Below are positions 22,585 through 34,344 of a stretch of DNA of 64,000 nt, one piece after another. This DNA comes from Pogona vitticeps (lineage: Eukaryota > Chordata > Lepidosauria > Squamata > Agamidae), in the NCBI RefSeq assembly GCF_051106095.1, contig NC_135784.1, positions 146,975,428-147,039,427 of the forward strand. The letters are read 5' to 3'. The number at the start of each line of letters is the position of its first letter. Position 1 is the stretch's first letter. The position numbers and the translations under genes are program-made. A model generated the notes under the pieces. The model was not told the origin of the DNA. It searched no databases and saw nothing but the letters and a program-made list of their open reading frames with translations.

Positions 22585-22665
22585 TCAAACCTCATGGTGC
22601 AGTGGTTAAACTGTAGTGCTGCAGCCAAAACTTTGCTCACAACCGAGGTTGTCAGCTCGAGCTTT
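22585..22665 (+). mobile_element. tRNA-derived SINE head, truncated
   Basis: CTCATGGTGCAGTGGTTAAA, ACTGTAGTGCTGCAGCC and ACTTTGCTCACAACC match the head of the fuller SINE at 50725-50965. Only about 80 bases are retained before the hAT-like element starts. Confidence 0.6.
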
Positions 22666-22699
22666 CTGTGCTTTCTTTCATGGTTGTTTTGGTAGCAGC

Positions 22700-23500
22700 T
22701 AGAGATGGGCACAAACCACAAAAAAATGGTGGTTCATCATGGTTCATGGTTCGTGGCTACACACAATCCATCTGAACTTTTAAAGAAATGAACCACAAAC
22801 TGGTTCATTGTTTTAAAAATGTTGGCGCTTTTTAAAAGGGAAATTAAACCCCCCACTCCTTCCCATTGTCCTTGCCCCATTTCCACTGCCCCCGTTGCCT
22901 CCCTACCTTGCAGAGGTAGATGCAGAGCTGGCAGGACAAAGGAGGGAAGCAATGGAGACAGTGGGAAGGGGCTAAGGGCCGGCTGTGGGGTGGGAGGTCA
23001 TGTACCAAGAAATTGATAAAATGCTTAAAAAGTTCATAAAAGGTAAAGGTAAAGGTTCCCCTTGACAATTTTTGTCCAGTCGTGTTCGACTCTAGGGGGC
23101 GGTGCTCATCCCCGTTTCCAAGCCATAGAGCCAGCGTTTTGTCCGAAGACAATCTTCCATGGTCACATGGCCAGTGCAGCTTAGACACGGAACGCTGTTA
23201 CCTTCCCACCAAGGTGGTCCCTATTTATCTACTTGTATTTGCATGCTTTCGAACTGCTAGGTTGGCAGGAGCTGGGACAAGCGACAGGCGCTCACTCCGT
23301 CGCGTGGATTCGATCTTATGACTGCTGGTCTTCTGACCCTGCAGCACAGGCTTCTGCGGTTTAGCCCGCAGCGCCACCACATCCCTTCAGTTCATGGTTC
23401 TGGTCAATTCAGGTTCTCTGGTTTGGATGAACCTGAACCAAATTGAATCAGTAAACCAGTGATTTCCCACAAACTTCTTGGTTCATTTTTTTCCAGTTCC
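22700..23500. mobile_element. hAT-like element interrupted by a Sauria SINE
   Basis: The left end TAGAGATGGGCACAAACCAC is the terminal sequence of a hAT family common in lizards; the inside is a series of GGTTCAT/AACCA-rich phrases on both sides of an inserted Sauria SINE (23041-23386). The expected inverse end is not visible, so the right part is truncated or decayed and its limit is approximate. It has no transposase. Confidence 0.5.
23041..23386 (-). mobile_element. Sauria SINE, copy 3, full length
   Basis: Complete antisense copy from the tail (AGGTAAAGGTAAAGG) to the head end GCGCCACCACATCCCT. A short duplication AGTTCAT can be seen on both sides. It sits inside the hAT-like element, so it is younger than that element. 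Confidence 0.92.
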
Positions 23501-23509
23501 TCCTGCTAC

Positions 23510-24680
23510 AGAGAGAAAGTTGTTCCTTGTTGCTGGAGCTCAAGGTTAGAACACTCCACAAGGTAAAAGCAGAGGATTCAACATGATGAATTAGGTGGCT
23601 TCCTGTCTCTCTACTTCCCAGTCCCTCTCACACATCTTAATATTGCTGGAGTGAGACCAAAAGCCTCTGTATTTGTACAGTATATAGACCTGATCCTCCA
23701 TTCCTAAAGCTGACACTGTGTTGTACTTGAAAAGAACATGCTCAAATTCATTCATAAATGAAATTTACTCAGGTACAGTACAACTGAAAGATAAAGGCCA
23801 ATTCTGTAGGAAATTATTTTCAAGTGTATTTGTTTTGGATTTTGGTCACCCATTCATTCATAAAAATATACCAAAATTGTATTTTAATCCATTAAAACAT
23901 CCCCCCACCCTTATCAAAACAACCAAACCATCATTAACTTAAATGGATGCGGAAAAGGTGCAAACATTTATTTGGATGGAATTTCTAGCTGGAAACCCCA
24001 GTGATTACAATTTCCATTTTAAAAAGGAGTGTGAAACCGCTACAGAATTGAGGCATCCCACCAATCGTATCAGTTTCTTGCTTTTCACAAACATATGACC
24101 CACGTTTGCTAGTTAAATGTATTATTACTCACCAAGGAACACTTTCCGTGAGGTTTTCCTTTTTGAAAGAAAGATAAAACTTTTTTTTCTCTCCCTGAAA
24201 CACCAAAAGCAAAAACATGGGCTTGTGGTTAAACTCCTTGACTGGGGCTCCAACCCAGTGTACGGTGTTAGCTAATTGTAAGTGTGCAGTGGTGACACAG
24301 GTTCACTTGACACGGGAATATCAAGTGTTCGGGCAAGTTCCTGCAGCTGTGAGTCATTATTTCCAGTGGCAGTGGAAAACCATTGAGCCCTCTCTGGGGA
24401 AATGGTGGGGAATGTTGTGGCAGGTATAATATTAACCCTTGCCACCACGCTCTCTGAATTGTTCAGCAAAGGCCAAACTTGAATGGTTTGAATGCCTGCC
24501 AAGATTGGGGAAATGAAGACCGGTAGCACCAAAGGCAATTTTTTAAAAAAGAAAGAAAGAATGGGAAGAAAAATAAATCTTACAATCTAGTGAAACTTAA
24601 ACATCTAATTCAGAAGCATTTGCCTACAAACAATTCCGTATCAAATGGGATTGTGTGACGTCATGCCATCCGAAACAATG
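23510..24680. other. Stretch without recognised features
   Basis: No gene or repeat recognised. Frames of 65-88 codons near 23718-24538 lack coding character. Confidence 0.4.
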
Positions 24681-24686
24681 TCTCTG

Positions 24687-25365
24687 TAGAATCATAGAAT
24701 AATTGAATTGGAAGAGGCCTATAAGGCCATCATGTTCAATCCCTTAATCAATGCAGGTATCCAGATCAGGACAGATCTGGAAGACGGTTGTCTAGTTTTC
24801 TCTTGAATACCTCCAGTGTTGGAGTGTTCACCACCTCCTGAGGTAATTGGTTCCACTGCTGTACCAGTTTAACAGTTAAGAACTTTTCCCTTATATTCAG
24901 CCTAAATCTGGCTTCCTGTAGCTTGAGCCCATTATTACACATCCTGCACTCTGAGATGGCCAAGAAGATATCTTACTCCTCCTCTGTATGACTACCTTTC
25001 AAGTATTTGAAAAGTGCTGTTGTATCTCCCCTCAAACTTCTTTCTCAGAGCTAAACAACATGCCCAGTTCTTTCAGTTTTTCCTCACAGGGCTTGGTTTC
25101 CAACCCCCTAATCATCTTTGTTACCTTCCTCTGAATTTGCCCCCAGGTTGTTGCCATCTTTCTTAAAGTGTGGTGTCCAGTACTCAAAATGGGACCTAAC
25201 CAGTGCTCAGTAGAGGGAGACTAGTACCTCACAGGATTTGGAGACTTTACTTTTGTTGATGCATCCTGAAATAGCATTAGCCTTTTTTGCGGACACATCA
25301 CACTGTTGGCTCAATTACAGCTTTTGATTTACAACAACTGCAAGATCTTTCTCTACTGCAATATT
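24687..25365 (-). mobile_element. CR1 LINE 3' portion, antisense, about 680 bp
   Basis: The best CR1 copy of the window. It starts with the 3' tip AGAATCATAGAATAATTGAA, runs through CCAGTGTTGGAGTGTTCACC and CACCTCCTGAGGTAATTGGT, and continues into CTCTGTATGACTACC, CAGAGCTAAACAACATG and CTCAGTAGAGGGAGACTAG. These include the end of ORF2 and the 3' UTR in antisense. A 65-codon minus frame (24766-24963) reads EKFLTVKLVQQWNQLPQEVV, the familiar CR1 C-terminal phrase. Confidence 0.85.
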
Positions 25366-26385
25366 ACTCTTTGCCCAGTAGATTGACAGGTTCTATATAG
25401 CAACAGCTTTTCAAACTTAGTATCTTCAGGGAACTGTTGGTGCCCCTGAAAGGAACCCAAGCATATCTGATACTGAAGCCCTGTATATTACAGGGGCAAG
25501 TTCTAGAACAGAAAGAATGGCTGTACACTACACAGTGACAGCAGTTGAGTTCCACATTAATCGCCATTAGTCCCACCTACAGGTGCTTGTTATTTGCAGT
25601 TCTTTGCTGTAGTTCACAGGTGGGCACTAGAGCTCTCTGGCTGGTAGGATGGAACCAAACAGCTCTATCTATATTATGGATCATGCCTTGCACAGTGATA
25701 CCGATCATTTCCGCCCCCCCCCAACTGCATTTGTTTGTGCAGACACATAGTGAGTAAGGCATGCAAAGGTTTCTTCATTGAGGTGGTGGAAAGATGTTAA
25801 AGCAAGCCAGGGTGAACATTCTTTCATATTTAAAAATTCTAAAGTATGGAGATAATCTGCTCATGTAAAGGGTATACTTTGCTTCCTGTCCAACAGAGAA
25901 AGTGGAAAGCATCCGCCATTCTCTTGGAAAACAATTTCCCCAATCCGTTCAGTTGTTTGGCTCTCAGAAAACCTAGGTGCAGGTGGAGAAGAGGACAATA
26001 GAAGAAGAAGAAGAATATAGATGGAGGAAGAAGAAGATTAGAACAAGAGATCCCATCTATGGTGGTGGGGAACACAGTTACATTTTATTTTGGTTTGTGT
26101 ATTTTATGTTTATGTTTATGTTATAGTTATAAGCATAGCTATAAAATCAGCAAATTATTAAAAAAAGAAAAGAAAACCTAGGTGCAGTAAGGCTGGGAAA
26201 GGGACCTATGGGACATAATTTCTCCTCAACAGCCCCTACCTAGCCTGAACTAGAACTATCTTATAGGATCAAATGAGTTAATCCAAAGGGGTTAGGATTT
26301 AGCTTGAGCCAATAACTAATTACTTGAAACCAGGCATACGTGTCAAGTGAAGCCATCCCAGATCCCACTCTAAGTAGGTCCTTAG
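25366..26385. other. Stretch without recognised features
   Basis: No gene or clear repeat. A purine-rich AAGAAG patch lies at 25985-26050. Confidence 0.4.
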
Positions 26386-26389
26386 AACT

Positions 26390-27460
26390 TGTATTGACTT
26401 GACAACTTCTTTTAATTCCTCATTTGTAAACAATTATCATGTTCTTTGACACGTTCTTCCACTTCTTCATTGAGCGTTCTGAAAAATCTCTCTCCATCAA
26501 TTTGTCTTGCTATCCAAATGGTTTTCTTCACCTCTCCATTGATAGTCAGGTAGCCTTTAAAACGATCCATGACTTTACTCCACCAGTTACGATATTTGGG
26601 GTTTCTGGTTTTAATTCATTTGTTGCCACTTGTTAAATGGTACTGCATCGACAATCGTGAATGATTTCCAGTGTTCCATAATATCTAGGTTAGGCACTGC
26701 ATCAATTGGGGCTCAAATGCAACCAAATATGAGGCAGGTGTATGTGACCTTGACACACTGGATGATCTCCTGGTCCAGAGGCTACAGCTGTGAGGTTGTG
26801 TTTGGTGGCAAAAACACAACCTTAACATTTTCCTTCTTTATGGCAATAGATTTTGGATGGTCAGGTGCATTGTCTATTATTAATAATACTTCATATTGCA
26901 ACCCTTCCTGTTCCAAGTATTTTTTTTTTTAACTTTGGGGATGAAGTGTTGGTGAAATTACTCCATATAAATCAAGACTGTCACCCACACTTTTTGACTG
27001 GGTTGACTGAAGATGAGCAGTTTTTGTTTTTATTCCTAAGGGCACAAGGATTCTTCAATCAGCATGCTATGCCTAGTTTGATTATATTATATAGTACCAG
27101 AGTTAATTTGTCCTTCCAGGCTTTGAACCCTAGTGACTGCTTTGCACTTTTTGTGAATGCACTTTTTCTTGGGAATCTTCTTCCAAAACAAGCCAGTTTC
27201 GTTGCAGTTGGAGACTTGCTTTGGGTGGAAGCCTTCCTTTTCAATCTACTTCCTCAGTTCTGCTGAAACACGGCAGCAGCTTCTTCATTAACAGAAGTAA
27301 CCCCTCCGGTAATTTTTACATTTTTTCAGATTATGCCTGTTCCTGAATCTATGCAACCATCCCTTACTTGCGGTACATGGCTTGGTGGCTTTCTATTCAT
27401 TGGATTATTTCTTAAAGTCTTTGCATAGGTTTAAGGCCCTTTGCTGTAACATATTACAGT
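26390..27460 (-). pseudogene. Tigger/pogo transposase fossil
   Basis: A decayed DDE transposase on the minus strand. Recognisable pieces in protein order are QVSNCNETGLFWKKIPKKKC (about 27160-27230), KAWKDKLTLVLYN (about 27085-27125), VLLIIDNAPDHP (about 26850-26890), VVFLPPNTTS (26800 region) and PLDQEII (about 26760-26780). These are the standard blocks of Tigger transposases (NCDETGL, LDNAPGHP, PLDQG). The first catalytic Asp reads Asn here, while the Asp of IDNAP and of LDQ remain. Multiple stops and frameshifts, plus a long poly-T (26920-26933), rule out function. Terminal inverted repeats were not located. It is related at superfamily level to the MITEs at 3503 and 49075. Confidence 0.75.
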
Positions 27461-27524
27461 CAATATAAATTTCCTGTTCATATCTTCAACCCACAAATTT
27501 AATTATTTTCCATATTGAATAACT

Positions 27525-28110
27525 CCTTATCACATTTATATACCACTGACTTAATGCGAAGCACTATGCTAAGCAGTTTACAGCAACACAGTGTAATAGT
27601 AGCCCAACCACCCATCCAACCCATATTAAGCATTTCAAGATAACAAGCAAACAATAGATGCTGTTGTTTGTTGTTTAGTCGTGTCTGACTCTTTGTGACC
27701 CCATGGACCAGAGCATGCCAGGGCCTCCTGTCTTTCACTGCCTCCCGGAGTTTGGTCAAATTCATGTTGGTAGCTTTGGTGACACTGTCTAACCCCCTCA
27801 TCCTCTGTCATCCCCTTGGCCAACATATTGGAGCCTCAGCTTCAGGATCTGTCCTTCCAGTGAGCACTCAGGGTTGATATCCTTCAGAATGGACAGGTTT
27901 GTTCTCTTTGCAGTCCAGGGGACTCTCAAGAGTCTCCTCCAGCACCACAATAGATACAAACCCCAAATGATGGGTACACAGGGAATACATATAAAATAGC
28001 TTGAGGATGCTTTTGAATGCCTCTTGAAACAGGAGAGTTGTTAGCATCCTCTTAAAGGATGGGAGAGGGCCTGATGGAACCCCTCTGATAAAGATGGGGT
28101 CATGAACAAG
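27525..28110 (-). mobile_element. L2-like LINE 3' end, antisense, split by Bov-B
   Basis: Left of the Bov-B insert, ACATTTATATACCACTGAC and AAGCAGTTTACAGCAACA form an antisense LINE 3' tip; right of it, GAATGCCTCTTGAAACAGG and CTCTTAAAGGATGGGAGAGG continue the body. The break coincides with the target-site duplication of the insert. Confidence 0.5.
27660..27946 (-). pseudogene. Bov-B LINE 3' fragment, antisense, with target duplication
   Basis: A 287-bp antisense copy. It begins with the Bov-B 3' end (GTTGTTTAGTCGTGTCTGAC, CTTTGTGACCCCATGGACCA) and ends in CTCTCAAGAGTCTCCTCCAG. ACAATAGAT flanks it at 27651-27659 and 27947-27955, so both ends of the insertion are exact. Its minus frame reads TKATNMNLTKLREAVKDRRP and WHALVHGVTKSQTRLN, the end of ORF2. 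Relative to the copy at 10653 it lacks an internal block after GTCATCCCC (about 27813). It is 5'-truncated and dead. Confidence 0.9.
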
Positions 28111-28600
28111 AAGGCACAATTACTCATGACATGACTTCTTTGCCTCTCTCAGCATGGCAAATCCAACATATAACTGTAGATGTAGCTTTCACGGTTTGTG
28201 GTGCGACAAGTACACTAGAGAAATTATTTTTATTCTTCAGCACCTCACAAATGGAAGATTTATTGCTGCTACACATCTTAGCAACCTCAGCATATGATTT
28301 TTCCCCTTATATCAAATTGAAAATTAGCACTTTTTCACTTATGGGGAGTGCATTACAGTTTCTTTTAGACTTTAAAGAACTGACAGCATCACTACTTTTG
28401 CACTTTGGGGCCTTACTAAGCAAAGTTAAGAGTTATTTTCATAGCAACACTTCCATAACACAGCAATGAATGCTGGCAGAAAGAATGCTAGGGGCTAACT
28501 GGATGCAAGTGAAGAGGGTCAGGATGGATGCAAGGGCAAGGGGAGATAGACGTGTACTGAGTGCAATAGAGCAGGAAGAGTTCACCATGTTACTCTGAAC
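28111..28600. other. Unassigned sequence
   Basis: No repeat family recognised. Frames of 87-112 codons here overlap one another on both strands and look like chance. Confidence 0.35.
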
Positions 28601-28614
28601 AATGCGCAGCCTGA

Positions 28615-28802
28615 AAGAATTTCGTTCTCCACTGTGCCTCCTGGGAAGATAGCCAGCTTGTGTGGCCTTGGGGGCAAGCTGCAGAGTCCCAGGATGCACC
28701 AAGATGAAGAAAATGGTAAACCACTTCTAAATATTCTTTACGTGAAATCCTTGATTCTGCCATACGTCAAAATTGACTTGATGGCACATGATGATGTTGG
28801 TA
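28615..28802 (+). mobile_element. tRNA-derived SINE body, 5'-truncated
   Basis: It carries GTGTGGCCTTGGGGGCAAGC, AAATGGTAAACCACTTCTAA and the tail AAAATTGACTTGATGGCACA. The same body and tail are found at 46825-47015 (antisense) and 58500-58725. A Sauria SINE landed in its last bases. Confidence 0.6.
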
Positions 28803-29145
28803 AAAAGGTAAAGGTTCCCCTTGACATTTTTAGTCCAGTCGTGTCCGACTCGAGGGGGCGGTGCTCATCCCGTTTTTCAAGCCGTAGAGCCAGCGCCTGT
28901 CTGAAGACAGTTTCCATGGTCACGTGGCCAGCATGACTAGGGAACACCGTTTTACCTTCCCACCGAGGTGGTACCTATTTATCTACTCACATTTTTACAT
29001 GCTTTCGAAGTGCTAGGTTGGCAGGAGCTGGGACAAAGCGACGGGAGCTCACTCCGTCACATGGATTCGAACTTACGACTGCTGGTCTTCTGACCCTGAA
29101 GCACAGAGGCTTCTGCAGTTTAGCCCACAGCGCCACCACGTCCCT
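28803..29145 (-). mobile_element. Sauria SINE, copy 4, full length
   Basis: Complete antisense copy flanked by GATGATGTTGGTA on both sides (28790-28802 and 29146-29158), a perfect 13-bp target-site duplication. The duplicated bases belong to the tail of the older tRNA-SINE, which dates the order of insertion. Confidence 0.94.
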
Positions 29146-29158
29146 GATGATGTTGGTA

Positions 29159-31748
29159 CTGATCAGCAATTTTTTTAAAAAAATTATTAATATTTGATTT
29201 TATTCTAAATGTTTTAAAACATGTGGTTGTAGTGGATAGGTAATTAGGAAAAAAAACACCTGTTCAGCTGGACTGGACTATTTACATTTCTAACAAATTA
29301 GGCAGAACTAGTAGCATTTCCAGAGATCACAGTTCTATGCCAGCTGCATTTAAGTTGTAATTAGAACTTGCTTTTCTGTAGAGAAGCAACAGTGCTTTTT
29401 ATGAAGAACTGCTTACATTTTTTTTCCCAAAAAAAGGTTCAGGGCTGCAGAAGTCCTCATATTTGTTGTTAATTCAGTTTAGATACTATAATAAGAATTC
29501 AAGAAGTTTGAATACTAATTGAAGGGCAAAACAATACTGGGCTGTTACTCAGATGCTCTCCCTGTAGGAATACTCATATACTCTGCTACATATAACTGAG
29601 CAAATATACAGATCAGCATTCTGCACACAGTGGATACATGTTGAATATTGCATGGAAATAACTGTAATACATGTACACATGTCAATAGATTGTACATGCA
29701 CTGAAAGTGAATTGCAACTACCCCTACAATTTTATTGTGTTTTGAAAGTTTCTGGGGTTGTTACATGTACATACTTGTCCTTTTCTTCTTTACCAATTAA
29801 TGACCCTGTATAACTCATAGGAGAATGTCAGAATCAAGAGCTGTGGGAATCAACCAGAAGAAGAATGCACCCTCAAATATTTTCTGCTTCTACATTTATT
29901 CTCTTACAAGTTAATTAGTAGACTGTCTGAATTCAGTAGACTCTAATAGAAGGTAGTGAAATTTCAGTGTAGGGCTCTTAAACTTGAATAGGTCTGTGGG
30001 AGGAAATGTCAGATCTTATGGAGCTGGACCTTCAAGCAACCATATGTTGGCTGACTGACTCATGGATTGACTGACAGACTGTATATCCCACCTTTTCACT
30101 AAAAATAGCTTGGTTAGGGATATGTAGTCAATATGAGGCAGAAAGCAAAATCTAGAGGTGCACACATTGATCAGAGAAGACAGAATTTGGTGGAAAGTCA
30201 GAACCAGGGAGATGGTCAAGTTCTAAAAGGCAGCAGCCTGAGGAAAGGAAGGCAAAATGGCTGCTCTGTCTGACCAGTCTGAGACAATAATTGCATTAGG
30301 TCAACCTAATTTTCAAGGTCAGCAAAAGCTTTGCTCCAAATACAGTAACCTGGTTTGACTTGAGTGATAAGTTGCAATACTGGCCATTGTCTAGGTGGTG
30401 CTAAAGAGCAGGAAATGTGGTTCTTTGTCAGAGATGAATGTTTTCAGATTTAGTATTAAGAAGAGCCAAAGAACTATCCTGTCATACTAGTATGGTGGGA
30501 ACAAAAGGCTGCTTTGCATTTCTCTTCTCTACACCAGTTTAAAAGCCATGGCAAGTATAGCCTCGAGATATATTTTTGTCTGAAGTGTAGGCCAAAATGT
30601 GCCTTTCTCACTAGGGTCAACCCTAATTCCTACCGTCATAAATTCTGCTTTGGTGCTACCTGAAGCTTTTGCTGGCCTTGAAAATGACAACCAACAGCAA
30701 TAGGTTTTCTGGATTGTAACTGCAATCAGGGTTTTAGCAATGAAATATTAGACAATGATTTGAGCAATCCATTTTATGACACACGGATTTCCAAGACTAA
30801 TGGTTATTGTTATTTTTGATCTGAATTCCACCAACTTCTGTCCATCCTCATTATTGGATTTGATCTCTCTTCTTATCCCCCTAAGGAATGTCTTGAGCCA
30901 GACTTTGTACTTTTTTTGTATATATCATGTTCTCTTTTGATTTCAACCAAGTGCTTTTCAGCCACTTTTTAAAATGGCAACAATCAAATGCCATTTTTAA
31001 GTGGATCATTATGCTCTTCTCTTTCTATCCATGGCAAGGTAATGATTAAAATAATAAACTCTTACACAGAATAAATAAAAAATATATAGTCATGAAAGGA
31101 ACTTAGAACCATTAACAGCTCCACTAAGGATCCAATTAGATAGTAAAGAGAATCCATATTCTCAAGGGTTAAATCAAATTTCCTTGAGAATATGGGCCTT
31201 GTGTAGGGCTGTTAGGTCTCACGTTGATAGCAGTAGTGCTTATGTTTCTCTAGCTCTACAAGCAAAGAGTTAAATCTCAGGATGAATACTAATGGCGCAG
31301 CCATTCCTAAGCTTTTTTTGGGCCACAGCCATAAGCACAACATGAAAGAAATATAGGCCCATTCAGGATTCTATAAGTCACATAACAAACCTTATATGGT
31401 GATATGTGAGGAATTGTTTCCAGTCTGTGGCCCCCTTCAAATGTGCCAGAGGCCCCCAGAGGGCCATATGGTCCCCATTGAGAATGGCTGGTAGAGGAAG
31501 AAAATAATTGATTGTTGTTTGTAAGGTAACTCTAAAGCCTGGGTACCTTTCTCTAACCATTTCCACCTGGCATCAGAACTCATGCTGTGACACTGTCTGC
31601 TCCTTGCATTCTCTTCTCTCTTGTTTCCTGTCTCATGGTTCTTTCCCAGTTCTAGCACATATCCCTGACAGCAGGGATATTTGACAAGGCAGAGCAAAGT
31701 CTCCCTGATAAAAAGGAGTTCAAGGCTATGGCAGAAGGCTCCCCGTGA
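29159..31748. other. Long stretch with little recognisable content
   Basis: About 2.6 kb of AT-rich sequence. The only repeat-like trace is a short antisense LINE tail around 30040-30110 (ACTGACTGACTCATGGATTG, TATATCCCACCTTTTC). No exon candidate stands out. Confidence 0.4.
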
Positions 31749-31756
31749 GTCTGGAA

Positions 31757-32930
31757 TAGAGATGGGGACGAATATAAAAATGGATCACTTTTTCCGACGA
31801 ATATAGCTGATTTGATAAATATTCATCAATCCATATTTGTGGGTTCCAGAGACCCCATGAATACGAAGGGATGAATACTTACCCATTTTTATTCATCCTT
31901 CATATTAAAAACAAAAACAAAAAACCACCGTTCTGCCTACCGGCCGCTGATCAACTGATCAGTAGCACAAAGGCAGCCACCACCCCACACAGCCACCCAA
32001 TACCACAGTCTACCCCCACACCCTTCCGTTCCCTACCTTAGGCCCCACCCCACGCCACCCCACCGACACCCTCTTACCTTAATCACTGCTGCTGAGGTCT
32101 TCTGGCCTCAGAGTCATGTGTGTAAAAATGGAGACTGCCTGCAAAAATGGCAGCTGCAGCTTCATTTAGGGTATGGAACCTGCAGCCACCATCTTTGCAA
32201 AGGGTAGCCTGGATTCCCTTAGCCTGCCTTAAGGGAATCCAGGCTGCCATTTGCAAAGATGGCAGCTGCGGGCAACCAGTCTCCTTTTTACACGCCGTGG
32301 TTGTGAAGGCCTGATGGAGACCTTGGCAGCAGCTGTTAAGGTAAGGGGGTGTTGGTGGGAGTGGGGTGGGGGCTATGGTAGGGAAAGGAAGGGGTTTGGT
32401 GGTAGGCTGTTGGAGTGGCTGGCTGTGGGGGGTTGGCTGCCTATCAGATTCTGATGAGCTGATTGGCAGCCGATAGGCAGAATGGGCTTCTGTACCATGT
32501 GGTAAACTGTCCTGGGGGGGACCCAATTTGTGGGTGAATAACTCAGATGTCCTGTATCCAATCTTCACCAAATTTGGCAGGCATATTGGAAAAAGATATA
32601 GGAAGCCCCGTTGTGATTCTGGATCTCTATGTACCTTGGGGGAGCTTTCCTGGGGAGTCCTCTTTGTGACTATATAACTCGGGGCCCGTGATCCAATGTT
32701 CACCAAACTTTCAGGAGTTGTAGAAAAGCATCTGAGGGAGCTTCCCTGCAACTTTGGTGTCTCTAAGTGGTTGGAGACTAGTATTATAACCATTTAAAGT
32801 GCAGACAAATCAATGGATCAATTCGTCGATTCATCAAAGAATATTTGTATATTCGTATTTGTTGATCTGTTAACCTTGACGAATAACGGATCAAAATGAA
32901 TTGCCATTTTTTTATTTGTCCCCATCTCTA
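31757..32930. mobile_element. Fold-back hAT element, 1174 bp
   Basis: The ends are TAGAGATGGGGACGAATA and its inverse TTTGTCCCCATCTCTA, flanked by GTCTGGAA (31749-31756) and GTCAGGAA (32931-32938), an 8-bp duplication with one mismatch. Much of the interior is itself inverted: TTCTGCCTACCGGCCGCTGA near 31925 answers sequence near 32460-32485, and GGGAATCCAGGCT-type phrases meet head to head around 32200-32260. The 236-codon minus-strand frame through it (32083-32793) is proline-rich low-complexity sequence of the element, not a transposase I can recognise. Confidence 0.75.
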
Positions 32931-33051
32931 GTCAGGAACTTCACTGGTGTACCAAGAGGCTAGCATCATCTGAGATTATTACAGCTTTGCTGTGGGTAGG
33001 ATTGGCAGCATCCAAATAAAGTGCCAACTAATATGAGAAACAGATTCTTAT

Positions 33052-33185
33052 ATTGGTTGTTCTGGGTTTTTCGGGCTCTTTGGCCATGTTCTGAAGGTTG
33101 TTCTTCCTGATGTTTCACCAGTCTCTGTGGCCGGCATCTAACCCAGAACAACCATTAGATCTCGGCCGTGAAAGCCTTCATGAAT
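33052..33185. mobile_element. Short inverted repeat, Penelope-like terminus (second locus)
   Basis: It contains GGGCTCTTTGGCCATGTTCT and GTTGTTCTTCCTGATGTTTC as at 6608-6856, followed by a short inverted phrase AACCCAGAACAACCATTAGA and the TGAAAGCCTTCATGAATA end. This is a truncated relative of the larger inverted structure at 6.6 kb. Confidence 0.5.
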
Positions 33186-33189
33186 AGAT

Positions 33190-34340
33190 TCTTATATTGT
33201 TATTTTTTACTAAAGACATTCTGGGCATTCCTCGACGCCTAGTATCTGAAATTAGCTTGACAAGAGACCCCTCTCCAGATTATTGCACTTGATCCAAAAT
33301 CTGTATTTGTATGTGCTTTCTTGATTAAAAATCTTGACCAGGACCTAGCCTCTGTGTCATCTTTAAGGGACTTGTTGATAAACACCTGGAAACAGGATAT
33401 ACATTGTGGCTTTATTTACATTGACTTGGCATGAAACTATTCCTCACCTCTTGGGCCTCACAAGGACTCCATGGCATGATGAGAGCCCTCTGCATGATGT
33501 CATAAGAGTCTGCCCCTAGTCTCAGCTTTTGGAATGCTACTGACCTGGCAACCATAGTGCCTTGACTATCAGACTTGCAAAGTATTCACAAAGCAAAACA
33601 CGCTAACTGCAACATATATAGGTGAGGAAATTCTGTGTCTTCCTTTTCTAAAATTAGGCTAAATATATTGTATAGCTTCGTCCGTGACTCTGAGCTCACT
33701 TTCTGCTCTGACATAGTATATTCCAGTTCCCATTAAAACAGCAAGTAAACATATTCGTTTTATGTGCTGTTTTGAATTCAACATTGTTCATATTACAAAA
33801 GCATGAGAAGACCCATTATCCATCTGAACCCTATCTATTCTTTTAAAAGATGAAATTTGAGTTAGATTTGAAGTATGGAATTCTGCATTTTGTTGAACCC
33901 ACACACATCTTAATTGAGACCCACTCTTAAAGATGAATCATCCAAATTCTACTGTATGACTTCTTTCATTATGCAGACCTATAAATCTTATTCAGGTGAT
34001 CCTGTTCAGCTCAAGTAGCCAAAATTTAGCCTCTCAGGCCCCTTTTAGTCTTCTTTATATAATTGTTTCCTACATGTATCACAACCATGACATGACAAAA
34101 AGGCCAGTTATATTATCTGAAGTTCCATTTGCTTTGTTCACTACATAATTTTTGTCAAAACTCCAGCATCTGGATTTGTAAGAGATTAACTGCTCAGTGT
34201 ATACCTTGGTTTTTTGTGCTGCAAAAGTGACTATAAGTTTAAACATGGAAGGATTTAATTCCAAAATTTTGGGGTGAGTTGCCCCTACTCAAACCATAGG
34301 TTACTTAGGCTGACAGAGTGATCACTTGTGGTCATGATGA
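33190..34340. other. Stretch without recognised features
   Basis: No gene or repeat recognised. Confidence 0.4.
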
Positions 34341-34344
34341 TCAT

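Noticed and set aside
32083-32793. 236-codon minus-strand ORF, the longest in the window
   Set aside because: It lies wholly inside the fold-back hAT, is proline/serine-rich and shows no transposase motif.
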